A DNA stretch of 9,194 nt from Pseudomonadota bacterium (GTDB lineage Bacteria > Bdellovibrionota_C > UBA2361 > OMII01), in NCBI GenBank assembly GCA_027486155.1, contig JAIXPR010000176.1:1-9194 (forward strand). Reading direction: 5' to 3'. Positions 1 through 7,888 of this stretch are shown one piece after another (within the stretch, counting starts at the first letter, position 1; each line of letters opens with the position of its first letter). The position numbers and the translations under genes were made by a program. The notes under the pieces are model-generated. The model ran no database searches. It was not told the DNA's origin and saw only the letters and a list, made by a program, of their open reading frames with translations.

Positions 1-1090
1 GGTTGAGGTCGAGCGACTCGGTATGAAACAGGGTAATCTGCTCTACCTAGAGTATGGAGAGGGCGCGCAATCGGCCATCAGCCGCATCAACACGGTCGAC
101 GAGCAGTCGATAACGAACGCGATCGTAAAGCTGACCAAAGGGATCTCGAAAAAGATCTACTACATCGAGGGGCACGGAGAGCCGGATGTCGGCACCGATA
201 CGGAGAACGGGATGCGTTCGTTTAAGGATGCTCTCGAAGATGAACACCTCACCGTTGAAACCCTCATGCTTCCTCGAGTAGGGAAGATCCCCGAGGACGC
301 GGCGGTCGTTATGCTTGCGGCTCCTAAGTTGAAGCTCCAACCAGCCGAGCAAGAGGCACTCGTTGAGTATGTGAACAAAGGTGGCCGACTTGTCATGTTG
401 GCTAATCCCGAGGACGGTGGAAATCCGGAGGTTCAAGCTCTCGCCAAACGGTTCAATATCGAGGTCGGTGACGACGTTATTCTCGACGCCGAATCCCAAA
501 TGTTTTTCGGCGGTCCGCAGATCTTCGTAGCGATGGGATTCAGCCCACACGCCATCACCTCGAAGCTCTCTGGCCGTCAGCCACCGGTATTCTCTTTTGC
601 TTCAAGCGTCGTAGCGCCAAAGGGAGAGATTAGCGGCACGACCTACACGGAGCTGCTCAAGACCGGTCCAAACTCATGGGCGGAACGCGATATCACGCGC
701 CTCTTTGATCAAGCGGATGGAAAGGCGTCGTTTGGTGAAGGAGACCTGAAAGGACCGGTTCCGATCGCTGTCGCGATGGAAAAAACGGTTTCACAGGGCG
801 CGGATAAAGCGCCGATCGTCTCCCGAGTTATCGTGGTTGGTGACGCTACATGGCTACGCAACGATTCATTTGGATCGATGGGTAATCGGGATCTGATCCT
901 CAATGCCATCAACTGGGTTGCGGGCGAGGAGGGGGCTATCGCGATTGGACCTAAGCAGATGCGACGGTCGATGGTTCAGTTCTCTCAAGCGACGATTAAG
1001 ACGATTTTGGCTCTGAGTTTCTTGGGGCCCGAGCTGATGTTGCTGTTGGGACTCTTTATCTGGTGGAGGCGACAACAATCGCCTGCCTAA
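1..1090 (+). CDS. GldG-like ABC transporter auxiliary protein, 5' partial
   Basis: This is the C-terminal part (about 362 residues) of a protein of the GldG / ABC_transp_aux family, the extracytoplasmic accessory component of an ABC-2 type transporter named after gliding motility but widespread in non-gliding bacteria. The frame is open from base 2 without a stop, so the ATG at 23 is internal and the real start, with the usual N-terminal membrane segment, lies upstream. Evidence for the family is the phrase YYIEGHGEPD (around bases 161-190), an alternating beta/alpha region after it, and the C-terminal hydrophobic helix (about bases 1000-1065) ending in WWRRQQ, which fits an anchor with its end in the cytoplasm. 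The downstream DUF4340 gene is a usual neighbour of this family. An ATPase and permease are expected just upstream but are not visible. The transported substrate is unknown. Confidence 0.88.
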   Translation, partial: VEVERLGMKQGNLLYLEYGEGAQSAISRINTVDEQSITNAIVKLTKGISKKIYYIEGHGEPDVGTDTENGMRSFKDALEDEHLTVETLMLPRVGKIPEDAAVVMLAAPKLKLQPAEQEALVEYVNKGGRLVMLANPEDGGNPEVQALAKRFNIEVGDDVILDAESQMFFGGPQIFVAMGFSPHAITSKLSGRQPPVFSFASSVVAPKGEISGTTYTELLKTGPNSWAERDITRLFDQADGKASFGEGDLKGPVPIAVAMEKTVSQGADKAPIVSRVIVVGDATWLRNDSFGSMGNRDLILNAINWVAGEEGAIAIGPKQMRRSMVQFSQATIKTILALSFLGPELMLLLGLFIWWRRQQSPA

Positions 1091-1117
1091 GCATGACTGT
1101 AACGAGGAAGTACGGCG

Positions 1118-2518
1118 ATGAACTTTAAGAAAACGGTGCTGCTTGCGTGTGTTCTCGTCGCCGCTGTTCTGTATCTGACGAAGGTATCGGAGCCGCGGCG
1201 TAAGGCTGAGTTGGAGAAGGATAAACTCTTCGCCGCCGTGGATGTCACCCAGGTTTCTCGTCTCTCTGAGACTCCAAAAGAGGGGGCACCGTACTCTATA
1301 ATGTCCGTGGGAGCTGGTGAGGGCTCTCCCGCATGGGCCTTCACCGACCTTCCAACGGCGAAACTCGATGATGGCGCCGTAGGAGGATTGATCTCAACCC
1401 TCAAGGGACTGACCTTTGAGGGGCCGCTGTCTGACGCGGAGGTTGGGGGCGATCTTGCCATCTTTGGATTGGCAGCTCCAACGCTAACGATCACGCTCCA
1501 GTTGAAGGATTCATCGCAGAAGGAGGTGGCCTTTGGAAAGAGGAGCGAATACCTCAATAAACGATACGCGAAGGTCTCTGGCGCGCCAGGGCTGTACCTT
1601 GTTGATGAGGCCGCCTTCCAATCTCTGAACAAAGGTCGAACTGATGTCCGAGATAAGACCCCGATCAGTTTTAATACCGCCGACGTTCGGGAGGTTATCC
1701 TTGATTCGTCCTTCGGGCGAATCGTCATTACCCAACCAGCGGTAGGGGAGTGGAAGGTACTTGATTCAGAGCCTCGCGCTGGGTCCAAGCAAGATATTGA
1801 GATCCTTTTAAGTAACGCGCGTGATCTGACTGTGGAGGAATTCGTCGATGGTGGGGAGGCGCGACTATCAGAGTTCGGTCTGGACAAGCCGACCACGACT
1901 ATGGCTATTAAGTTGCGCGACGGACTCAAGGAGATCTCCATTCGCGTGATCGTGGGAGAGGCGCCGAACTCAAATGGGACCTTCTTTACCTATGATGGGG
2001 CCCCGTCGGTTTTTAAAGTCGCCGCTGATAAGGTTATTCCGCTTCGAAAGGGCGTGATCGACCTGCGTGATCGCAAGCTTTTGAACGCGCAAGCGAAAGA
2101 CATTGAGAAACTGGTATCTGGCGGAACGGCTAGTGAGCCAGTGGAGATTCAATCCGCGGCCATGGACTGGACTGTAAACGGTAAGATTAGTGACGCAGTC
2201 TTCGTGGAGGACCTTCTTACCAATATCGTGAACCTGACCGCTATCGATTTCCCCAAGGCCGTTCCACAGGATGCTTTCAGCCAGCCGTTTTTAAGTTTGA
2301 CGATGACAAAAAAGCGAGGCTTAGGGGGCGAGACGGTTGTGGTGACCGTGGGTAAAGAGACCTCCACCGCGCAGGGCCCGGCCCGATATGTGAGGGTTGG
2401 CGAGCAGGGTGAGGTAGCCTTGGTTCGGGATGTTGAGGCTAAGCGCGTTATTCCTCATGAGGAGGTTTTAGTTCAACGCCCCACCCCGACTCCAGCCTCG
2501 GCCCAAGCGGCCAGATAA
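1118..2518 (+). CDS. DUF4340 domain protein with three tandem repeat units
   Basis: This is a 466-residue membrane-anchored protein. Residues 4-22 form a signal anchor preceded by two lysines (K4, K5), so the bulk should be periplasmic. The body shows repeated DUF4340 units. Unit 1 has the FGL motif at 116-118 and ends with DVRDK; unit 2 has FGL at 253-255 and ends with DLRDRKLL; a third, degenerate unit starts near F387. The tail is rich in Pro and Ala. The start is well supported: GAGGA at 1104-1108 is 9 bases before the ATG, and an in-frame TAA lies at 1100-1102. The gene follows the GldG-like gene by 27 bases and is probably cotranscribed with it, as is common for this pair. Family knowledge links DUF4340 to ABC-2/GldG systems, but no biochemical role is established. 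A function as a periplasmic partner of that transporter is inference. Confidence 0.87.
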   Translation: MNFKKTVLLACVLVAAVLYLTKVSEPRRKAELEKDKLFAAVDVTQVSRLSETPKEGAPYSIMSVGAGEGSPAWAFTDLPTAKLDDGAVGGLISTLKGLTFEGPLSDAEVGGDLAIFGLAAPTLTITLQLKDSSQKEVAFGKRSEYLNKRYAKVSGAPGLYLVDEAAFQSLNKGRTDVRDKTPISFNTADVREVILDSSFGRIVITQPAVGEWKVLDSEPRAGSKQDIEILLSNARDLTVEEFVDGGEARLSEFGLDKPTTTMAIKLRDGLKEISIRVIVGEAPNSNGTFFTYDGAPSVFKVAADKVIPLRKGVIDLRDRKLLNAQAKDIEKLVSGGTASEPVEIQSAAMDWTVNGKISDAVFVEDLLTNIVNLTAIDFPKAVPQDAFSQPFLSLTMTKKRGLGGETVVVTVGKETSTAQGPARYVRVGEQGEVALVRDVEAKRVIPHEEVLVQRPTPTPASAQAAR

Positions 2519-2562
2519 GGTGGTTCGGACGGGCGAGTCTTTATTTAATATGGTGGTCGGAC
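2519..2562 (+). repeat. Imperfect direct repeat flanking an AT-rich block upstream of PBP1A
   Basis: GGTGGTTCGGAC (2519-2530), which begins directly after the DUF4340 stop codon, recurs as GGTGGTCGGAC (2552-2562), differing by one inserted T. The copies start 33 bases apart, about three helical turns, and enclose TTTATTTAATAT (2540-2551). This arrangement could be a pair of regulator half-sites around a promoter or a small duplication. I did not find further copies in the window. Confidence 0.5.
2541..2551 (+). promoter_or_regulatory. Possible -10 region for PBP1A
   Basis: The only AT-rich block in the 58-base gap before the PBP1A gene contains TAATAT (2546-2551), matching four of six positions of a sigma70-type -10. 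A poor -35 candidate, TTCGGA (2524-2529), lies 16 bases before it. This would give PBP1A its own promoter, independent of the GldG/DUF4340 genes. The match is weak and could be chance. Confidence 0.2.
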
Positions 2563-2576
2563 TAACCTGACCGTGA

Positions 2577-5024
2577 ATGATTAAGAAGTTCCTTCTAACT
2601 ATACTGGTGGCCGGCCTAGGTCTCGCGTGCGTCGGGGGGCTCTTCGCTGTCTGGGGATACTACTATCTCATTCGAGACCTTCCGAAACTCTCTCGCATTG
2701 AAGACTATAAACCGCCCGCCGTGACCCGGGTTCTCGCTAGTGATGGCTCTCTCATGGCGGAGTTTTACTCAGAGAGACGGTATCCCGTTAAGTTCGCTGA
2801 CGTTCCCGATGTGATTCGAAAGGCCTTCCTTGCGGCAGAGGATGCTTCCTTTTATAGCCACCACGGTATCGACCCGGTGAGTATCGCTCGAGCTGTCATA
2901 AAGAACATGCAGAGCGGGGCGGTGAAGCAGGGAGCGTCGACGATTACGCAACAGGTCGTTAAGAATCTTCTCCTCAGTTCGGAGCAGAGCTTCGTTCGTA
3001 AGGGTAAAGAGGCGATTCTGTCATATCGTCTGGAGCGGCGTTTCTCAAAGGATGAGATCTTTGAGATCTATTTAAATCAGATCTTTTTCGGCAACACTGC
3101 GTACGGCATTAAAGCGGCTGCGCGAATTTACTATCACAAAGAGCTTCCAGAGGTAACGCTTGGAGAGGCGGCGATGCTTGCCGGTCTTCCCAAGGCGCCG
3201 AGTGAGTATTCCCCGGTTAAGAATCTAAAAAAAGCTCGCCAACGCCAAGCGCAGATCCTCAACCAGATGGTTGAGGCCGGATTCATAAACGACCAGCAGC
3301 GTAGGGAGGCGATGAAGGAGGAACCCAAGGTTTATCCCGCCTCCCAACAAAACGTGTTCGCCTCTCCGTACTATGTAGGTGAGATACGACGAGTATTCGC
3401 TGAGAATTGGAAAAACCTCGACCTTGATAGTGATGGCCTTGAGATAACCACAGCGGTCGATCCTCAAGCAGACCAGTCAGCTCAAGTGGCGCTTCGTCAG
3501 GGACTTCGGGAGGTTGATAAACGCCGCGGTTGGCGAGGTCCTATCGGCAAAATGAGCGAAGCGGAGTACACGCAACGGTACGGCGCTCTAACTTTGGTCG
3601 AAAACAACCCGACCCCCGCGTTGGTGAAGGCAAATGTTGGTGGCGTCGTAAAGGTTCGAGTTGGTGAGCTCGATTACCAGGTGGATCTGAACGAGGCTGG
3701 GTGGGCCAAAAAGTTTCTTGAGAAGGATGATTCCACCCGCTTCGCCTCGCCGGCTGATGTCGTTAGAGTAGGGGATCTCATAGAGGTCGCGCTTCGACGG
3801 CCGATGTCCTCTGGTAAGCCACAAGAGAAGACGCCGCTTAAGGTCATGTTAGATCAGACCCCCGATATCGAGGGGGCTGTCGTCCTTATCGATCCACGAA
3901 CTGGCGAAGTTCGCGCGATGGCGGGTGGCTACGATTACACGCAAAGTCAATTCAATCGTGTAACGCAGTCACTTCGGCAACCTGGGTCCACCTTCAAGCC
4001 CGTTCTCTATCTCGCCGCTATCGACAAGTACAACTACACTCCATCAACGATTATGATGGATCAGGCGAGGACGTTCCGTGTGGGCGATACCTTTTGGACC
4101 CCAGCGAACTTTGATGAGAAATTTCTTGGGCCGATTACCCTTCGCACGGCTCTTGAGAAGTCTCGTAATCTCGTCTCCGCGGATATCGTATCGCGAATTG
4201 GCGTCGATGCCGCCATCGCCTACGCGCGCTTGCTAGGAATTAAGAGTCCTTTGGGACGCAACCTCTCCCTCTCCTTGGGAAGTAGCGAGGTAACTCCCCT
4301 TGAGCTCACCCGCGCCTATTCGGTTTTTGCCGCAAAGGGGGTTCTGTTTGAGTCCGTATTCGTGAAGCGGATCAAGGATCGATTCGGCCACGTTATATAT
4401 GAAAGTGAGGCCGATTCAGCGGGGAAGGCTCGACAAGTTATCAGCGAGAACAGCGCTTTCGTCATGGCGAACATGATGAAGGGTGTTGTTAGTCACGGCA
4501 CCGGGTATCGGATCAAGGAGCTCGGACGACCGGTCGCTGGAAAGACCGGAACCTCAAATGACCAAATGGATACTTGGTTCATCGGCTACACGCCGACATG
4601 GGTGTGTGGCGTGTGGGTAGGTTTTGATCAAAAGAAGCAGATCGGGCCGAAAGAGACCGGAGGAGTTGTCGCGGCGCCAGTTTGGCTCTATTTCATGCGA
4701 GATTTCTTGGAGCGCTTAAGTACGGCGACGCTTGATTCGCTTGAGCGAGAGGCTAAGGGGGAGGCCGATAAACTAGGGATTGAATATGTCGAGCCAAAGA
4801 TTACTGAGCAGCTCGATTTCAGTGTGCCCGAGGGGGTAGAGCCGTTCTGGATTAATAAAACGACGGGAGCCCGTTTAGGACAAGGGAGCCCAGGAGCCTT
4901 TCTTGAGTACTATGTTAAGGGAACAGCTCCGGATGAGTATCCGAATTTAGGGGATGGCTCTGAGGGGGAAGGCGAGGAGCGAGAGGCGAGTACGAGTTCG
5001 TACTTGGAGTCGCCTGACCTGTAA
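2577..5024 (+). CDS. mrcA: Penicillin-binding protein 1A, bifunctional peptidoglycan synthase
   Basis: This class A PBP polymerises lipid II into glycan strands and cross-links the stem peptides on the outer face of the inner membrane. In order: an N-terminal membrane anchor (residues about 4-33); a GT51 glycosyltransferase domain with the EDASFYSHHG motif (catalytic Glu88), GASTITQQ, and KDEIFEIYLNQIFFG (Glu160/Glu163 region); an OB-like insert (about 320-425), typical of PBP1A rather than PBP1B; and a transpeptidase domain with all three active-site motifs, S471-T-F-K474, S529-R-N531 and K656-T-G658. The length of 815 residues is normal for the family. A TGA sits immediately before the ATG in frame, so the start cannot be further upstream. 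No good Shine-Dalgarno sequence is visible. The C-terminal 25 residues form an acidic, Gly/Ser-rich tail, probably disordered. The gene converges with the cyclophilin gene, 8 bases away. Confidence 0.97.
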   Translation: MIKKFLLTILVAGLGLACVGGLFAVWGYYYLIRDLPKLSRIEDYKPPAVTRVLASDGSLMAEFYSERRYPVKFADVPDVIRKAFLAAEDASFYSHHGIDPVSIARAVIKNMQSGAVKQGASTITQQVVKNLLLSSEQSFVRKGKEAILSYRLERRFSKDEIFEIYLNQIFFGNTAYGIKAAARIYYHKELPEVTLGEAAMLAGLPKAPSEYSPVKNLKKARQRQAQILNQMVEAGFINDQQRREAMKEEPKVYPASQQNVFASPYYVGEIRRVFAENWKNLDLDSDGLEITTAVDPQADQSAQVALRQGLREVDKRRGWRGPIGKMSEAEYTQRYGALTLVENNPTPALVKANVGGVVKVRVGELDYQVDLNEAGWAKKFLEKDDSTRFASPADVVRVGDLIEVALRRPMSSGKPQEKTPLKVMLDQTPDIEGAVVLIDPRTGEVRAMAGGYDYTQSQFNRVTQSLRQPGSTFKPVLYLAAIDKYNYTPSTIMMDQARTFRVGDTFWTPANFDEKFLGPITLRTALEKSRNLVSADIVSRIGVDAAIAYARLLGIKSPLGRNLSLSLGSSEVTPLELTRAYSVFAAKGVLFESVFVKRIKDRFGHVIYESEADSAGKARQVISENSAFVMANMMKGVVSHGTGYRIKELGRPVAGKTGTSNDQMDTWFIGYTPTWVCGVWVGFDQKKQIGPKETGGVVAAPVWLYFMRDFLERLSTATLDSLEREAKGEADKLGIEYVEPKITEQLDFSVPEGVEPFWINKTTGARLGQGSPGAFLEYYVKGTAPDEYPNLGDGSEGEGEEREASTSSYLESPDL

Positions 5025-5032
5025 GAGAGGGG

Positions 5033-5620
5033 TTATCTCCCTCCCTGCCTAATAAACACGGTCACTTTAATAATTCGGTCCCCCGCTCGGAGATGCTTGA
5101 GGGTATCCAATCCACCCACAACCTTACCGAAGACGGTGTAGTGACCATCCATATGGGGGGCATCGGCGAGGAGGATATGAAATTGACTCCCGTTTGAACG
5201 GCGCTCAGGATTCGCTCGTTTGCCCGTTTGAGCGTCAACGTCCGGTTTACGGGCCATTCCGACCGTTCCAAGTGTATGGTTTCGTCCGCTGAACTCGGCT
5301 GGAAGGTCATGGCCCGGACCTCCTCGTCCGTTACCGAGCGGATCGCCCCCCTGAATGAGGTAGTCCTTTTGCGCGAAGTGAAAGGAGAGATTCCGATAGA
5401 AACCTTTGTCGGCCAGATATTTAAAGTTCGCCACGTGCCACGGCGCCTCCTCAGGAAAAAGCTCAATAAAGAGCTTGCCTTTAGAGGTTTCAACGATGGC
5501 GCTACGAATTTTTAGTACCTCTGATTTCTGGGGGAGCTCGAAGGGTGGCTCCGTGGCGAAGGCTGGAAGTGACCAACCGAGGTAGCCTATCAAGAGGGCG
5601 AGGGTGAACAGCCGTTTCAT
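5033..5620 (-). CDS. Exported cyclophilin-type peptidyl-prolyl isomerase, atypical active site
   Basis: This is a 195-residue cyclophilin-fold protein. Members catalyse cis-trans isomerisation of peptidyl-proline bonds. A signal peptide (residues 1-22, cleaved after AFA) sends it to the periplasm. Family landmarks are GFYRNLSFH (73-81), QGGDP (90-94), GTVGMAR (118-124), NGSQF (143-147) and VFGKVVGG (163-170). Residues that depart from the active enzyme: the catalytic Arg of the FHR motif (Arg55 in human CypA) is Phe82, the residue matching CypA Phe113 is His148, and that matching Trp121 is His156. The Gln of QGGD (Gln90) and of GSQF (Gln146) are kept. Residues about 125-142 form a charged loop longer than usual. 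An in-frame TAA two codons upstream of the ATG fixes the start. Isomerase activity may be weak or lost, and a chaperone or binding role is possible. Family assignment is secure, activity is not. Confidence 0.93.
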   Translation of the reverse strand: MKRLFTLALLIGYLGWSLPAFATEPPFELPQKSEVLKIRSAIVETSKGKLFIELFPEEAPWHVANFKYLADKGFYRNLSFHFAQKDYLIQGGDPLGNGRGGPGHDLPAEFSGRNHTLGTVGMARKPDVDAQTGKRANPERRSNGSQFHILLADAPHMDGHYTVFGKVVGGLDTLKHLRAGDRIIKVTVFIRQGGR

Positions 5621-5653
5621 GAGTTATCTAGCTACCCTAGTTGCGGTTGATCG

Positions 5654-5659
5654 TGTCAA
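5654..5659 (-). promoter_or_regulatory. -35-like box for the cyclophilin gene
   Basis: On the minus strand a perfect TTGACA lies 33 bases before the cyclophilin ATG, a plausible position for a -35 element. At 17 bases spacing the -10 position reads GGTAGC, a poor match, so the promoter is either weak, activator-dependent or not real. No clear Shine-Dalgarno sequence precedes this ATG. Confidence 0.3.
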
Positions 5660-5705
5660 ACAGGGCATCGCTGACCTTTTTGTTGGCTGGCGACACCGGC
5701 GCTAC

Positions 5706-5732
5706 CTGACTATAGTATTATAGTGTGGTCAG
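5706..5732 (+). promoter_or_regulatory. Putative promoter and dyad upstream of the VWA operon
   Basis: In the 169-base divergent gap, an AT-rich segment carries three overlapping -10-like hexamers: TATAGT (5711-5716), TATTAT (5716-5721) and TATAGT (5719-5724), each five of six to the sigma70 consensus. The two TATAGT copies lie in a perfect dyad, ACTATA-GTAT-TATAGT (5709-5724), nested in a second one, CTGAC (5706-5710) with GTCAG (5728-5732). No convincing -35 is seen at normal spacing (best is TGGCGA at 5688-5693). A promoter here, perhaps controlled by a protein binding the dyad, is inference. The remaining bases of the gap show nothing else clear. Confidence 0.38.
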
Positions 5733-5789
5733 CAAGACCTAACCGAATAGTTAAAAGTAGCTGGTTTACAGCTTTAAGAACGTACGCAC

Positions 5790-7883
5790 ATGAGATCCTC
5801 CTCGTCCCTCTCTCGGTTTTTGGCTCAGCTCTCTGTGTGCGTAGTTGTCGTATGCGCGCTGGCCTCCTCCGCGGGAGCGGACCAACGGGAGCTCGCTCAG
5901 GCCAGACCCGCTGTGGACGCGGTTCTTCTCCTCGATGCTTCGGGGAGCATGCTTAAAACTGATACCCAGATGCTTCGGTACGATGGCGCGAAGCTCTTCC
6001 TGCAATTTCTCGGAAAAGATGATCGGCTCGCTATAGTGAGCTTCGCTGATAAAGCGAAGGTGGTCAGTGACCTGAAAGAGTTTAGCAAAGAACCTCGGGA
6101 AGGAGTCGTTCAAACGATCCAATCGATTAAGCCCGAGGGCCAGTACTCGGACCTTTTAGAGGGAATTCGGGCGGCGGGTAAGATCCTCGAAGCGAGTCCC
6201 CGTAACGACGCTGATCGTATTATCGTTTTGCTTTCTGATGGAAAGATGGAGCCGAACCCGCAAAGTGGGGCGGCCTCGGCTAGAACACTCGAACTTGTAA
6301 ACATCGTGCTTCCTGATCTCAAGGCGAAAGAGATTAAGGTTCACTCCCTGGCGTTCTCCGATCAGGCGGACAAGATGCTCCTTTCGGAGATCTCAGCTGT
6401 TACCGATGGGTTAAGCTTTTATACCTCAACCTCAGATGACGTTCACAAATCCTTCGCGAACCTCTTCCTCGCGGTGAAGCGGCCACAGGTTTTACAGATG
6501 CGCAGCAAGTCCTTCACCCTTGATGAGGATGTTGACGAGGCCACCTTCTACATAACCCGAGACGAGGGATCGAAACTTACCCTTGTGAGCCCTAAGAATG
6601 AGGAGATGACTGCCGAGAAGAAACCGGATTGGGTTACCTGGTTCGCTGGAAAAAATTTCGATGTCATCACGATGCGGGAGCCGGATATCGGAGAGTGGCA
6701 GGTACAGGGCGGAGTCTCCACGGAGGGATTCGCCACCGTTCTCACCGATGTACGCTTGGTTACCGATTGGCCCGTGGTCGTTCGGGTAGGCGAGAAGAGT
6801 GTGGTTCAGGCCCGCCTGTATGACGGATCTAAGCCGATCTCCTTGCCCCAGATGTCAGGGGTGATCCAGTACGCGTTCCAAGTCGTTCCAACCGATCGAG
6901 TCGCCGCCCCTGTAGCGAAGGATTTTTTGAACGACGAGGGGCGGGATGGAGATAGAGTCGCGGGCGATGGCATCTTTTCCCGCTTCTGCACGATCTCCGA
7001 GCCAGGCGAATACAAACTATCGATTGTAGCGAGGGGCCCGACGTTTGAGCGCTCGCAGCAGGTTCCGTTTCGAGTTCGTCCGCCCCTTCTTACCTTAGAG
7101 ATGATTCCTGGCGGAGGTCAGGCGAGCCATGAGCATCACGACGCGGCTGCCCACGATGAAGCCACTAAGTCCGATCACGGTGAAGCCAAGCCGGATTCGA
7201 CAAAAGCTATACAAGGGGATCAGGACTTAGTTTTCCGCGTGGACCTTAGTAAGGAGGCTCTCGGCCTCCGGAGCTTAGAAGTTTCCGTGGAGGCTCTCTC
7301 TCGTGATCGTCGAAAAACGGTGATACCGCTGAAACGGAGCTCAGGTGATGAGGGCGCCTTCTATGAGGGAACAGCCGAAGAACTTTCACAGATAGGAATC
7401 TACTCGATCACCGCGACATTAAAGGGCGTTTCGAAGAAGGGCCAAGAGATTGAGACTGAGACTACTCCCGCGCGCTTTGAGCTCATGAGCGTGAAGAAAA
7501 AGAGCGCGGCGCCCCCGACCCCCGCGCAAAAAGATGAGGCGCATGAGCCTAAGCGCTCTGAGGGACTCCCGATGTTGCCCATAGCCTTGATCAGTGGCTC
7601 CAGTATTTTGGCGATGATCGTGGGTGTTATCCTCACGAAGCGATCTAAATCATCGACAGCGAGCTCTAATCAGTACAATCCTCCCAAGCAGATGCTTGAC
7701 GCAATCTCAAGTCTCGAGCAGAAGATCGCCTCTTCTGATATTAAGGTGGGGGATGTGGAGCTTGAGACGGACAGGGACGCTGAGCCGAACGGCTCATCAG
7801 CAGAAGCTTCCTCGCCCGGCCAAGAGCTCCAAGAGGAGGAGAAGAAAGAGCCCACGGAAACGCCACCTTCTGGGGAGGTATAG
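5790..7883 (+). CDS. Membrane-anchored von Willebrand factor A domain protein
   Basis: This is a 697-residue type I membrane protein of unknown function. A signal peptide (1-30, cleaved after AGA) is followed by a VWA domain (about 42-230) with an apparently complete metal-ion-dependent adhesion site: D49-A-S51-G-S53, Ser120 in GQYSDL at the usual Thr position, and Asp150 in LLSDG. Beta-rich segments follow; one contains DGDRVAGDG (386-394), seen in bacterial surface Ig-like modules. Next come a His/Asp-rich stretch (447-463), another beta segment, and a membrane helix (about 596-615) followed by KRSK, which places the last 80 residues in the cytoplasm. That tail has a likely helix (QMLDAISSLEQKI) and a very acidic end. 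An in-frame TAA at 5775-5777 fixes the start; the ribosome binding site is weak. The next gene is translationally linked. A ligand-binding receptor or scaffold facing the periplasm is the best inference; the ligand is unknown. Confidence 0.92.
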   Translation: MRSSSSLSRFLAQLSVCVVVVCALASSAGADQRELAQARPAVDAVLLLDASGSMLKTDTQMLRYDGAKLFLQFLGKDDRLAIVSFADKAKVVSDLKEFSKEPREGVVQTIQSIKPEGQYSDLLEGIRAAGKILEASPRNDADRIIVLLSDGKMEPNPQSGAASARTLELVNIVLPDLKAKEIKVHSLAFSDQADKMLLSEISAVTDGLSFYTSTSDDVHKSFANLFLAVKRPQVLQMRSKSFTLDEDVDEATFYITRDEGSKLTLVSPKNEEMTAEKKPDWVTWFAGKNFDVITMREPDIGEWQVQGGVSTEGFATVLTDVRLVTDWPVVVRVGEKSVVQARLYDGSKPISLPQMSGVIQYAFQVVPTDRVAAPVAKDFLNDEGRDGDRVAGDGIFSRFCTISEPGEYKLSIVARGPTFERSQQVPFRVRPPLLTLEMIPGGGQASHEHHDAAAHDEATKSDHGEAKPDSTKAIQGDQDLVFRVDLSKEALGLRSLEVSVEALSRDRRKTVIPLKRSSGDEGAFYEGTAEELSQIGIYSITATLKGVSKKGQEIETETTPARFELMSVKKKSAAPPTPAQKDEAHEPKRSEGLPMLPIALISGSSILAMIVGVILTKRSKSSTASSNQYNPPKQMLDAISSLEQKIASSDIKVGDVELETDRDAEPNGSSAEASSPGQELQEEEKKEPTETPPSGEV
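7872..7878 (+). promoter_or_regulatory. Ribosome binding site of the coiled-coil gene, inside the VWA gene
   Basis: GGGGAGG lies within the last codons of the VWA gene, 10 bases before the ATG at 7889. The VWA stop codon falls between it and the start. Ribosomes finishing the VWA gene would therefore terminate on top of the next initiation site, which suggests coupled translation and matched amounts of the two proteins. Confidence 0.6.
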
Positions 7884-7888
7884 TCCTC

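Noticed and set aside
23..25. ATG at base 23 as the true start of the GldG-like gene
   Set aside because: The frame is open to the window edge and the protein would lack the usual N-terminal membrane segment; the gene is cut by the window.
47..550. 167-residue minus-strand frame antisense to the GldG-like gene
   Set aside because: No family features and no sensible upstream signals; the plus strand encodes a clear GldG-type domain here.
1087..1941. 284-residue open frame on the minus strand, antisense to the DUF4340 gene
   Set aside because: The translation is Ser/Arg/Thr-rich low-complexity sequence with no recognisable motif, and the plus-strand gene has a good ribosome binding site and clear family repeats. 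It is a shadow frame.
5025..5043. Possible bidirectional terminator between the convergent PBP1A and cyclophilin genes
   Set aside because: The GAGAGGGG / CTCCCTC arms pair only with a mismatch and a wobble, and no T-run follows on either strand. The gap is just 8 bases, so a terminator would have to lie inside the genes.
5062..5493. 143-residue minus-strand frame overlapping the cyclophilin gene in another frame
   Set aside because: The cyclophilin frame carries the signal peptide and all fold motifs; the alternative is basic and has no recognisable features.
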